Shown: one piece after another, positions 25,339 to 33,575 of the stretch | How the letters are laid out: each line of letters opens with the position of its first letter | Numbering within the stretch: the first letter of the stretch is position 1 | DNA from: Bizionia sp. M204 | Lineage (GTDB): Bacteria > Bacteroidota > Bacteroidia > Flavobacteriales > Flavobacteriaceae | Direction of reading: 5' to 3' | Length of the DNA stretch: 64,000 nt | NCBI RefSeq assembly: GCF_023205095.1 | Contig: NZ_CP046242.1 | Span: forward strand, 1,415,001 to 1,479,000 | The notes under the pieces: generated by a model | What the model was told of the DNA's origin: nothing | The model's database searches: none | What the model saw: the letters and a program-made list of their open reading frames with translations, nothing else | Made by a program: the position numbers and the translations under genes

Positions 25339-26823
25339 TCAATTAACTTGATACAGTTGACCTTGCTCAATAACAAACTCTTGTGGTTTTTCAATTTGGA
25401 AAATTAAATCACTAATAAGATTTTGACCCTTCTCAAAATTGCCATTAACTTCACTCTTAACAACTTCTAATGTCAATAAATCTTGTATAGTTTGTCCTCT
25501 AATTATTTCTTTTTTACGTTTTCGATTTAACCACCAATCCTGCATTCTTGGATTATTCTGATTCAAGACACTACTAATTTCCTTACTATTTTGATTTAGA
25601 ACCTTTATATACAGATCAGAAACTTCACGAAGTTCCTTTTTTAAATCTTCATTTATTTCATTATCAAACAAATTTGAATACATAAATGATAACATTTTTC
25701 CGAAAAGAAAAAGTTCCTGTAGTTCTATAAATGATTTTACATTATTTTCAAAATCATAACTATTTGTTTCACTTTTATAATTTTTAGTCAAATGAATGGA
25801 GTTGGCATAAAACTGAATTAATTCATAAACTTCAATGTTTTTGGCAATAAGATTTGTTAGAATTGCATTTTTGTAATTAAGATTTGTGTTCACATTATCA
25901 TATTCATGAAAAGATTTTTTAAAGAAATAGATTATAGAATCTATTCTGGATCTTTTATCTACAAATACCAACTTAATAAGATTATCCAAACCAATTTCTA
26001 TATACTTTAGTTTTTTGTGAATTTTATTTAGGTAATGTTGCCTTACTATCATAGAACCAATGGTATATATAGCCAAAGGTGCAGCTAGTAGTGCATTTGG
26101 AATATAAGAGCCATGAGCTATAATTCTGCCTTTTTGCATGATTGCTGTTCCTTGTCCTGAACCAATCTGCATAACCTTTCCAATCGCTCCTTCCGGAAAG
26201 ACAAAACAATAAGAATTTGCTAATAGTCCTACTGAAGTCAATTCTGGTATTGAACCGACTAGATTACTCAATATAGACTTCCCATTTTTCACTTCTAATT
26301 TATTATGGCCATACGTAGGCTCTAATATTTTATGAAATGAGAATAACTCAACACTATTATCCAGAGGATCAACGAGCTTAAAATCTATTGGAACAGGTTT
26401 AGGGTTTAGAATCTCGAGGACTTGAGTTACTTCCTGTTTAATACTATTTAACTCAAACTTGGTCTTTTCTTTAATTTCCTCTAACTCTTTTAAATGTTGG
26501 TTTTCTAATTTACTTGAAATAGATTTTTCTGTATTTAATAATTTTTTATCTATTTCTGAATTAAAACTGTCATTAATATCACTTAGTTTCTTTTCAATCT
26601 CTTTAATTATTTTATAATAGTTTTTATTAAATGAAATTTCTAAACTACCCTCAATGCTTTGTAAAGCTGTTTCATTCTTGTCTGAAACAGCTTTAACACT
26701 TTTAATCTCATCAAGCGAGTCCTTTAATAATTTTATTGATTCACCTAATGAGGATTTTAATTCATTTAAATCGTTTTGTTGATCATTTATACCTAATATG
26801 TTTTTTAGCCATTTCATCTCCAT
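25339..26823 (-). CDS. Unknown coiled-coil protein, 494 aa
   Basis: No known domain recognised. Residues about 10-150 are a Glu/Lys/Leu-rich coiled coil with heptads (SLDEIKSVKAV, EIEKKLSDINDSF, LKELEEIKEKTK). Residues about 200-260 are hydrophobic and Gly-rich (PEGAIGKVMQIGSGQG, IPNALLAAPLAIYTIGSMIV), possibly a membrane hairpin or a buried core, followed by a helical C-terminal half ending FVIEQGQLYQVN. It lies between the deaminase gene (1-bp stop/start overlap) and the helicase gene (four bases between stop and ATG), so it is translated with both. It may be a sensor or scaffold of the helicase-nuclease. Not a standalone toxin by any motif I can see. Confidence 0.8.
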   Translation of the reverse strand: MEMKWLKNILGINDQQNDLNELKSSLGESIKLLKDSLDEIKSVKAVSDKNETALQSIEGSLEISFNKNYYKIIKEIEKKLSDINDSFNSEIDKKLLNTEKSISSKLENQHLKELEEIKEKTKFELNSIKQEVTQVLEILNPKPVPIDFKLVDPLDNSVELFSFHKILEPTYGHNKLEVKNGKSILSNLVGSIPELTSVGLLANSYCFVFPEGAIGKVMQIGSGQGTAIMQKGRIIAHGSYIPNALLAAPLAIYTIGSMIVRQHYLNKIHKKLKYIEIGLDNLIKLVFVDKRSRIDSIIYFFKKSFHEYDNVNTNLNYKNAILTNLIAKNIEVYELIQFYANSIHLTKNYKSETNSYDFENNVKSFIELQELFLFGKMLSFMYSNLFDNEINEDLKKELREVSDLYIKVLNQNSKEISSVLNQNNPRMQDWWLNRKRKKEIIRGQTIQDLLTLEVVKSEVNGNFEKGQNLISDLIFQIEKPQEFVIEQGQLYQVN

Positions 26824-28862
26824 TAATTATTTGATTCATTATTTAAAGACTTTACACTATTTCTAAAATCTTCATCATGTAGAATTTTATCAATTAATTC
26901 TCTTTGTTCTTTGTCTTTCGTTAAACTTTCAATTTTTAACACTTTATTTTCTTTGGGCTTAACACTTGCCAAAATATTAAGCTCATCCTTATATGCCATA
27001 AAAGGCTCATATAATTTATGATAAGCTTTGCCAACTGCACCTTGGAACATTGAAAGTTTTGGTTTTACTGTTTCATCTTTGCTATTTGTTAGAATATGAG
27101 TAGTTGCTATTCCTGGATATGGATCTATATAAAAAATTCTTTTAATCCCTAATTGAAATGCTTTTTTTGAACACAATTCACACGGACTAGCTGTTGTAAA
27201 CAGATTTCCATTCTTAATACCTTGCCCACCGTATTTCGTTATTTGAAGCATTGCATTTTCTTCTGCATGCAATGATCTAGTATGAACTTGGTTTTTTTCT
27301 CCTTCAAAGGCATTATGAAAAGTCTTGAAACAAAATGAACAATGTCTTCCTTCTAACTTTGCACTATCAATCTTTACAAATTCCTTTGTAAACTTCTCCT
27401 TAAATGATTCACCGTCTTTATATTCTCCTTCATCACCTTTTTCAAAATCACTAAAATGTTCTGGGTTTTCTCCTTTAATTAAATCATTTGCACTTCTTAA
27501 ATTACATGGAATTTGAAATCTTGGAATGTCATTCCAACCTATTGCTTTAATTGAATAACTTTCATCAGTTACAACTGCACCCACCTGTCTCGATATACAA
27601 CCAGAATTTACTTTAGCGCTAAATGCAACTTGCATAGTCCTTTCATAGGCAGTTGGTGTTATAATACCAGGCTGATGAATTAGTGCAATTAATTTAGCTA
27701 GCTGAGGCAATAAATTTAACTCGTGATAATTAGCTAATTCTTTTTTTAGCTTTATCTCATCTTTTGTATCTATTTTAATCTTTTGATTAAACTCTAATTT
27801 ATCATTTACAACTTTTGCTACTTGTGAATAAAATATATGATAATCACTTTTTTGAATACAATTTTCTATATCTGGTGATGAGAATTCACCGCTGTTAACT
27901 TGACTTCCTTTATATTCTGAATCATCAAGTTGAATTAAGTTTGTAACATGAGATGTTATTTGTTCTTGAGAATAAACATCTTTAAAACATTCCGTGATTT
28001 TGCCTTTTAAATAAAGTGCTCTTTCATAATCTGATTTATTAGTCGCAATTGTATAAAACGCAGAGAACTTTTCTTTAAAGTACATTAACTCTAAAGAGTT
28101 TTTTAAAGAATCAATAACAATTTTAGTATGTTCATTTTTCTCTTTCCAGTTTTTAATTAACCTATTAATTGTCTCAGCTATTGTATAAATATTATCTAAA
28201 TCTGCTTTTTCATCTTTTGAGTAAACAGTGCCAAATGCTCTTAAATTATTAGCTAAATCATGAGTTAATCTAGTACGTTTTGTTAAATCTAGTTTATTTA
28301 AAATCGCATAAAACCTACTTGAAAAATCTTCAAAGAATTCAAAATAATAATCATAAAAATAAGAACATTCCTTTTTTGATTTCAAACATTCTTTAAGGGA
28401 TGAACAAGTCAAATTTTCGTCTGGGTAAGTAAACCAATTTTCATCTTCATCATTAAAAAACTGTCTGATATTAACTTCAAATCCATCAATAACATCAAAT
28501 CTATTTTCATATTCGTCGCCAGTTGATAGTCCATTCTGATTAATAATTTCAATTATATTATCAATTGCACTAATTTTATCTTGAGAAGCATTAATAGCCT
28601 CATAAATTAAATGAAAGAAAAGAACGTCTTTATAGTTCAATACTTTAAACTTAAACCAATTATTATCATTTAATAAATAATTAGAACACACATTAAGTTT
28701 TAATTGATCTGTATCAGTAGACTTTACTTGAATTAAATTTTTAAGCGATTTGTTAAAATTCTCATCCGCTAATTTGTTTGCAATTTCGGAACAACCAGCT
28801 CCATTCTTGCCAGTAACACCAATTATTGTAAATTTTTTTCTTAAAGAATAAAGTTGATCCAT
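26823..28862 (-). CDS. Anti-phage dCTP deaminase-type protein (P-loop kinase-like + deaminase)
   Basis: 679 aa. The layout fits the anti-phage dCTP deaminases, which destroy the dCTP pool during infection. The N-terminus holds a degenerate P-loop, IIGVTGKNGAGCSEIA at 13-28, of a dephospho-CoA/nucleotide-kinase type. After a long helical middle, the C-terminal third is a cytidine/deoxycytidylate deaminase: GCISRQVGAVVTD, the zinc site HAEENA (His about 530) and SPCELCSKKA, plus two extra Cys in RHCSFCFKTFH. The ALYLKG..ITECFKD and HYHKLYEPF-like parts agree with the family. The start codon lies 53 bp from the HEPN-like gene without a visible promoter, so it may be read from the restriction locus. 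Confidence 0.9.
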   Translation of the reverse strand: MDQLYSLRKKFTIIGVTGKNGAGCSEIANKLADENFNKSLKNLIQVKSTDTDQLKLNVCSNYLLNDNNWFKFKVLNYKDVLFFHLIYEAINASQDKISAIDNIIEIINQNGLSTGDEYENRFDVIDGFEVNIRQFFNDEDENWFTYPDENLTCSSLKECLKSKKECSYFYDYYFEFFEDFSSRFYAILNKLDLTKRTRLTHDLANNLRAFGTVYSKDEKADLDNIYTIAETINRLIKNWKEKNEHTKIVIDSLKNSLELMYFKEKFSAFYTIATNKSDYERALYLKGKITECFKDVYSQEQITSHVTNLIQLDDSEYKGSQVNSGEFSSPDIENCIQKSDYHIFYSQVAKVVNDKLEFNQKIKIDTKDEIKLKKELANYHELNLLPQLAKLIALIHQPGIITPTAYERTMQVAFSAKVNSGCISRQVGAVVTDESYSIKAIGWNDIPRFQIPCNLRSANDLIKGENPEHFSDFEKGDEGEYKDGESFKEKFTKEFVKIDSAKLEGRHCSFCFKTFHNAFEGEKNQVHTRSLHAEENAMLQITKYGGQGIKNGNLFTTASPCELCSKKAFQLGIKRIFYIDPYPGIATTHILTNSKDETVKPKLSMFQGAVGKAYHKLYEPFMAYKDELNILASVKPKENKVLKIESLTKDKEQRELIDKILHDEDFRNSVKSLNNESNN

Positions 28863-28915
28863 AATTTATTTTTTTGAGATTTTAAAAAATCAGAATTAAT
28901 CATTTTGATGTTTAT

Positions 28916-29485
28916 CTAAATTATTTTTGTTCTGTTAGTTAGAGTATGACCTGTGCCAAAATACGCATCAGATTCACTATCAGGTATATTTATTTCTGTA
29001 ATTATTATGTGTTTTGCTTCAATTTTCTTTCTATCAAATGAATGATTAGGTTTTTTAAGCTTGTTTTTAAATTTTTTAATTGCATCCTTTAAATCTTCAA
29101 ATAACTGTTCCAAAACTATTATCACTTTACTTTCCTTATTAGTTGACAGATGGTCTTCTTTATTTGCATTATGGACAGAATGAGATGTCAAGAATAATGT
29201 CTCTAGTGGTCTTAACTGATGCACTAAACCTCCCCTTAATTCTTTATACAACAAATTCTTATGCATATTATATTTTGAGTTTTTAAAATGATCAAGTCCA
29301 TTCTTGAAGCGATTGGTTGAATTTGACTCATCAAATGTTTTTTCATCAGAAAAACTACCTAAAAACTCTATGGCTAAACAGCACATTACAAAACCTGTAA
29401 AATCCTGTTTAACATCAATTAAATCCTGAATTGTATTCATAATATTATCAAGATGTTCAAAAGTGTTTAGTTCTTTTTGTTTCAT
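28916..29485 (-). CDS. Small HEPN-like protein
   Basis: 189 aa, mostly alpha-helical. The only motif-like site is RGGLVH (Arg84 to His89) in LLYKELRGGLVHQLRP, which fits the RX4-6H pattern of HEPN ribonucleases and of the HEPN/apea-like LY..LRc.l.H motif. The preceding helices (GFVMCCLAIEFLG) and the following Lys-rich helix suit a four-helix bundle. The C-terminal 40 residues are polar. Function unproven; the HEPN call rests on one short motif. It begins six bases from the end of the broken hsdS copy and is followed by the deaminase gene. Confidence 0.6.
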   Translation of the reverse strand: MKQKELNTFEHLDNIMNTIQDLIDVKQDFTGFVMCCLAIEFLGSFSDEKTFDESNSTNRFKNGLDHFKNSKYNMHKNLLYKELRGGLVHQLRPLETLFLTSHSVHNANKEDHLSTNKESKVIIVLEQLFEDLKDAIKKFKNKLKKPNHSFDRKKIEAKHIIITEINIPDSESDAYFGTGHTLTNRTKII

Positions 29486-29491
29486 AATTAT

Positions 29492-29612
29492 TTAAAAAGT
29501 TTCTTCAAAAACCTCCCGCAAACAACTCTGCATTAACATCTCACAATGTTCTTGACTTTTGTTGTACTTCTTGCTTTAAAGTATCATATAAATCCATTAA
29601 TGTATTTCCTTT
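29492..29612 (-). pseudogene. Broken second copy of the hsdS 3' end
   Basis: The minus strand reads MDLYDTLKQEVQQ, then after a one-base insertion SQEHCEMLMQSCLREVFEET and stop. The intact hsdS ends CDALEQEVQQ-SQEHSEMLMQSCLREVFEGE, so the two are homologous at protein and DNA level across about 110 bp. Only the C-terminus is left; the frameshift makes it non-functional. Confidence 0.9.
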
Positions 29613-29617
29613 TTACA

Positions 29618-30298
29618 CTAATCTTTTTTTAATTCTTTGTGCAAATTATTTAAGAAATCTTCAATTTGTTTTAATGAATATTTCAAAAACTCTTGTTCTT
29701 CAATTTTCACCTCGTAATGTATAGATTTAATGTTTTCCGTTTCTTTTAGAGTAAATCCTTTAACTTTTTTTAAGGCTTTTAAGCAATTTATTTTTTTATC
29801 AATTTTTGGTTGACTACTTTTAACCTTACCATTATAGTGTACAAGTACATTTCTTAATTCTAAAAAATTCATTAAAAAAGTGTGTTGAGCAAAAGTTGTT
29901 ATATTCACTTTTGCTTTAAATACCATTTTAGCCTTCTCTAAAAAAGTGCCTCTATGATTAGTTTCAACTTCTTCTTTATGATAATTTATTATTCTTGTCA
30001 TTTCAGTTTCAAAAAAGATGAATAATTGAATTATAACAGAATACCTATATCGTTGTTGAAAAACATCATGTTCATAATGTTCATCAATTGCAGAATCAAA
30101 TAAATGATCATAATAACTTTGATGATACTCTTCTCTTTCTCTAATTGGATCATCTTCAGGTATTGCATGTAATTCTTTAAACTTTTCTTCAATTTCTGAA
30201 AAAGTAGATTCAAAATTATTTTCGATAAAATCAATATACTTATCAAATGAATACGTTCCTAAATGTAACCAACTGCTTAAAAAAGGAATTCTTTTCAT
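29618..30298 (-). CDS. HEPN-like protein embedded in the type I R-M locus
   Basis: 226 aa, largely helical. It carries LELRNVLVHYNGKV with Arg149-Asn150 and His154, the canonical R-N-xxx-H form of the HEPN ribonuclease active site. The upstream helices (IQLFIFFETEMTRIINYHKEE) fit a HEPN four-helix bundle. Related small proteins are annotated only as hypothetical. It lies just downstream of hsdS on the same strand (10-bp gap), and a broken copy of the hsdS 3' end follows it, so the gene is framed by hsdS sequences. Anticodon nucleases such as PrrC and RloC are known to be carried by type I loci; a guard-toxin role is therefore plausible but inferred. Confidence 0.65.
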   Translation of the reverse strand: MKRIPFLSSWLHLGTYSFDKYIDFIENNFESTFSEIEEKFKELHAIPEDDPIREREEYHQSYYDHLFDSAIDEHYEHDVFQQRYRYSVIIQLFIFFETEMTRIINYHKEEVETNHRGTFLEKAKMVFKAKVNITTFAQHTFLMNFLELRNVLVHYNGKVKSSQPKIDKKINCLKALKKVKGFTLKETENIKSIHYEVKIEEQEFLKYSLKQIEDFLNNLHKELKKD

Positions 30299-30308
30299 TG
30301 TAATACAA

Positions 30309-32063
30309 TTATATTTTTTCTTCTACTTTCTCTCCTTCAAAAACCTCCCGCAAACAACTCTGCATCAACATCTCACTATGTTCTTGGCTTTGTTGTACTT
30401 CTTGCTCTAAAGCATCACATAAACCCATCAACCCATTTACTTTTTCTACGATGGCTTTTTGTTCTTCTAGTGGTGGAAACGGAAAACAAATACCTTTTAT
30501 ATTTGCTTGTGAAATGTTTACCTGACTAGAGGCCATACCAATCATTTTATTAAGTAATAGTTTCCTTATTGATGCACTATTTAAAGTCAAAACAATAAAG
30601 TCAGGGAACAATGATTCTTCAATATATTTTAATCGTATTGTCTTATCGGATAAAATTAAATTAAATTGAAGTCGGTCAACTTTACATGCTATACCTGTTC
30701 TGTTTATTGGACCTGCTCTTGTTATTAAAATATCCCCAACTTGTACTATTTGTTTTGGGTTGATTTCATAATTTGTGGGCAATACCTTATTTGCGTTTTC
30801 AATAAACTTATTTTGTTGTACAGCAGTAGTTGTGAGAACTCCCCATTCCTCATTTATAACCGGTCTTTTCTCACAATTGGGACTTTTACCAGAATCTGAA
30901 TATAATAATGTATGACCTAACCTACACCAAACCCAACCCTCAGGTAAATCATAAGGAATTTCTTCTTTTGTGATTTTAGGTAAGGCTTTTTCCTTTTTTA
31001 TTTTTTTGTCTTTGATTAATTGTGCTTTCTCTTCTTGGATGCGTTTTAGAAGATTACTAGCATGGTGAGATCCTTCGCTTTGCTCTGGATGACAAGAACG
31101 CCAATCTGCTGTTAGTTTTCCTTGCACAGCCAATTGTAAAACCGTTTCTCTTAACTTTTTAATGTTAGTGGTTTCATTAAAGAAACTTTTAAAATGGTCT
31201 TGTAAAAAAGTCCATTCTTGGTTAGCTTTATTTGTGGTGAGTTGATTTAAAGCAGATGTTACAAAATCTTCTTTTAAACCAATACGTTCCACCGTTAATT
31301 GCTCTAATTGCTCTACTTCTTTAAAAAGGGTTTTTACTACTTTTACGATTACTTTTTGTTCTTCTAGTGGCGGAATAGGAATTGGTGCATTCAATAAATT
31401 TTTATCATTTATTGCAGGATAGGCAACTCCTTTACTAAAAGTATCAACGTAGTCAACAAAATAAAAAGACCGTAATAAATGGTATAAATAAAATGGTGAG
31501 CAACCTAAAATTGGATTTAATATTGAAAATGCTGTACTTGCAATGGCTTCGTTCTCAAAATCCCTATCTACACAAGCAATATTTAAAAGATATGGCCTAA
31601 CGGTTGAGTATATTACACACCCTTTTTGTACAATTTTTCTAGCTCTTGAAGGCGCTTCATCAGGATTTAAAATATTTAAATCACTCTTAATAATTCCCAA
31701 TTGATTATCTATAGAAGCAACATCAATATATTCAAAATTTCTATCGGGTGTTTTTTGCCCAAAATTGTGTGTATAAATTCCAAGCCTTGTAAACATCCAA
31801 CTTTCAGGTACTCTATAAGGAATTTCTTCTTCAATTAATTTAGGTAGTACTTTTTCTTTTTTTATCTTTTTATCCTTAACAAGCTGCTCCTTCTCTTTTT
31901 GTATTCTTTTTAATAATTCCGAAGCAGGTTCAACATCAGGATTTTCCGCTCTCCAATTCGCTGTCAGTTTTCCTTGTATTGCCAATTGCAAAATCAAGCC
32001 TTTTAATTCTTGGGCATTTTTAGGTCTAACCGTAAGTTCTTTAAAATGTTGTAGTAGTTTCAT
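30309..32063 (-). CDS. hsdS: Type I restriction-modification specificity subunit S
   Basis: 584 aa. Chooses the bipartite DNA target of the HsdRMS complex. Two similar halves: the first has LILQLAIQGKLTANWR and IKKEKVLPKLIEEEIPYRVPESW, the second TVLQLAVQGKLTADWR and IKKEKALPKITKEEIPYDLPEGW; each is followed by a variable target-recognition domain and a PIPPLEEQK/FPFPPLEEQKAIVEKV helix. The central repeat holds an insert, CHPEQSEGSHHAS, in place of the ENPDVEPAS of the first half, encoded by a REP-like repeat (31063-31094). Apparently intact, with no frameshift. Followed by the HEPN gene after 10 bp. Confidence 0.93.
   Translation of the reverse strand: MKLLQHFKELTVRPKNAQELKGLILQLAIQGKLTANWRAENPDVEPASELLKRIQKEKEQLVKDKKIKKEKVLPKLIEEEIPYRVPESWMFTRLGIYTHNFGQKTPDRNFEYIDVASIDNQLGIIKSDLNILNPDEAPSRARKIVQKGCVIYSTVRPYLLNIACVDRDFENEAIASTAFSILNPILGCSPFYLYHLLRSFYFVDYVDTFSKGVAYPAINDKNLLNAPIPIPPLEEQKVIVKVVKTLFKEVEQLEQLTVERIGLKEDFVTSALNQLTTNKANQEWTFLQDHFKSFFNETTNIKKLRETVLQLAVQGKLTADWRSCHPEQSEGSHHASNLLKRIQEEKAQLIKDKKIKKEKALPKITKEEIPYDLPEGWVWCRLGHTLLYSDSGKSPNCEKRPVINEEWGVLTTTAVQQNKFIENANKVLPTNYEINPKQIVQVGDILITRAGPINRTGIACKVDRLQFNLILSDKTIRLKYIEESLFPDFIVLTLNSASIRKLLLNKMIGMASSQVNISQANIKGICFPFPPLEEQKAIVEKVNGLMGLCDALEQEVQQSQEHSEMLMQSCLREVFEGEKVEEKI
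31063..31094. repeat. REP-like interspersed repeat inside hsdS
   Basis: The sequence TGGTGAGATCCTTCGCTTTG and the CTCTGGATGACA that follows is a common Bacteroidota intergenic repeat (reverse: TGTCATCC..GAGCGAAG). Here it is in frame within hsdS and encodes most of CHPEQSEGSHHA. Confidence 0.7.
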
Positions 32064-32073
32064 ATATAATTAT

Positions 32074-32123
32074 GAGATTGCTTCTATTGATGAGATTGCC
32101 ACGTCGTGCCTCCTCGCAATGAC
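32074..32123. repeat. REP-like repeat between hsdM and hsdS
   Basis: Reverse strand starts GTCATTGCGAGGAGGCACGA and ends AATCTC; ATTGC and GCAAT arms can pair. It fills nearly all of the 63-bp gap between hsdM and hsdS. This is a known kind of repeat in Bacteroidota genomes; it could act as an RNA stem between the two messages. Confidence 0.7.
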
Positions 32124-32126
32124 AGT

Positions 32127-33557
32127 CTATTTTAAAGCTTCTGTTAATACGTTAATAATTTCATCTTGTATGGTAGAAATTTTTTGTTCGGTGGTTCTAA
32201 ATTTTTCTAATAAGACTTCTGGGCTTGCTAAAGTATCTATCTCTTGGTGTGGGTTTTTAATATCTAAATTATAACCTCTTTTTTTAATGTCTTCTATAGA
32301 GACTTTCCAAGCTTGTGTGTTTTCTTCGCGATTGTTCCACCATGCTTTTTCAATATCGAATTCCTTGATATTGATAGGATTTCCTTTATTGTAACTTTTT
32401 ACACCCTCTGGATATGGATGTTCGTAATACCAAATTTCTTTAGTGGGTGTTCCTTTTTCAAAAAATAGTAAATTAGTTTTAATACTAGTGTAAGGGTTAA
32501 ACACACCATTTGGCAAACGCACAATAGTATGTAGGTTACATTTGTCTAATAATTCTTCTTTTAGGCGTGTTTTCATACCTTCGCCAAACAACGTTCCATC
32601 TGGTAATACAATAGCACAACGTCCTTTGTCTTTTAAAAGCTTAATGATTAAGGCTAGGAATAAATCGGCAGTTTCTTTGGTTCTAAACTTTTTAGGAAAA
32701 TTGGTTTCGGTACCATCTTCTTCTACGCCTCCAAAAGGTGGATTAGATAGGATGATATCCAATTTATCTTTTGCGCCCCAATCGGCATAGGGCTTGCCTA
32801 GTAAATTATCTCTACGCACTACAGGTAAATCGAAACCGTGTAGCATTAAATTAGTGGTACACAGTAAATGTGGCAATGGTTTTTTTTCTACACCACGAAT
32901 GGAGGTTTGTAAAATATCTCTATCTTTTGGTGTTTTTACTTGACTGCGTACGCCATCAATAGTACAAGTTAAAAACCCACCTGTTCCACAAGCAGGATCT
33001 AGTACGGTTTCCCCTAACTGTGGTTTAATCATATCTACCATAAACTGTGTTACGGCTCTTGGTGTGTAATACTCACCTGAAGAACCTGCAGATTGTAGGT
33101 CTTTTAAAATGGTTTCGTATATATCATTAAACACATGACGTTCAGAAGTGCTATTAAAATCGATCTCGTTAATTACGTTTATGACTTGACGGAAGAGTGT
33201 TCCGTTTTTCATAAAGTTATAGGTATCATCAAATACCGAACGTATAATTTTTGCTTGAGGACTTATAGTAATATCCAACTCTTTTAATGCTGGAAATAAC
33301 TCCGTTTCTATAAACTCCATTAAAGCATCACCTGTTAAGCCTTCATCATCTGCTGCCCAGTTTTGCCATTTTAAGTGTTCAGGGATTGGGCTTTCGTAAT
33401 TGTCTATGGTGATTTCCCATTCTTCTTCTTTGTCGGCAAATATTTTCATAAAAAGCATCCAGACCATTTGCGAAATTCGTTGCGCATCGCCATCTACTCC
33501 TGTGTCTTTACGCATGATATCGCGTATGCCTTTTATGTTGGTTGTTATGTTACTCAT
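32127..33557 (-). CDS. hsdM: Type I restriction-modification N6-adenine DNA methyltransferase subunit M
   Basis: 476 aa. With HsdS it methylates adenine in the target; with HsdR it forms the restriction complex. An N-terminal helical HsdM_N domain (RDIMRKDTGVDGDAQRISQM) precedes the SAM-binding motif I DPACGTGGFL at 187-196 and the catalytic motif IV NPPF at 272-275, as expected for gamma-class N6-adenine methylases. SSGEYYTPRAVTQFMVDMI precedes motif I. Length and order are normal, so it should be active. It lies 18 bp after the DUF262 gene and 63 bp before hsdS. Confidence 0.96.
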   Translation of the reverse strand: MSNITTNIKGIRDIMRKDTGVDGDAQRISQMVWMLFMKIFADKEEEWEITIDNYESPIPEHLKWQNWAADDEGLTGDALMEFIETELFPALKELDITISPQAKIIRSVFDDTYNFMKNGTLFRQVINVINEIDFNSTSERHVFNDIYETILKDLQSAGSSGEYYTPRAVTQFMVDMIKPQLGETVLDPACGTGGFLTCTIDGVRSQVKTPKDRDILQTSIRGVEKKPLPHLLCTTNLMLHGFDLPVVRRDNLLGKPYADWGAKDKLDIILSNPPFGGVEEDGTETNFPKKFRTKETADLFLALIIKLLKDKGRCAIVLPDGTLFGEGMKTRLKEELLDKCNLHTIVRLPNGVFNPYTSIKTNLLFFEKGTPTKEIWYYEHPYPEGVKSYNKGNPINIKEFDIEKAWWNNREENTQAWKVSIEDIKKRGYNLDIKNPHQEIDTLASPEVLLEKFRTTEQKISTIQDEIINVLTEALK

Positions 33558-33575
33558 TTTTGTTTTTTAGATAAC

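Noticed and set aside
25335-25394. Longer start of the helicase gene (ATG at 25394)
   Set aside because: Would overlap the coiled-coil gene by 56 bp in another frame; the ATG at 25334, four bases after that gene's stop, is more natural.
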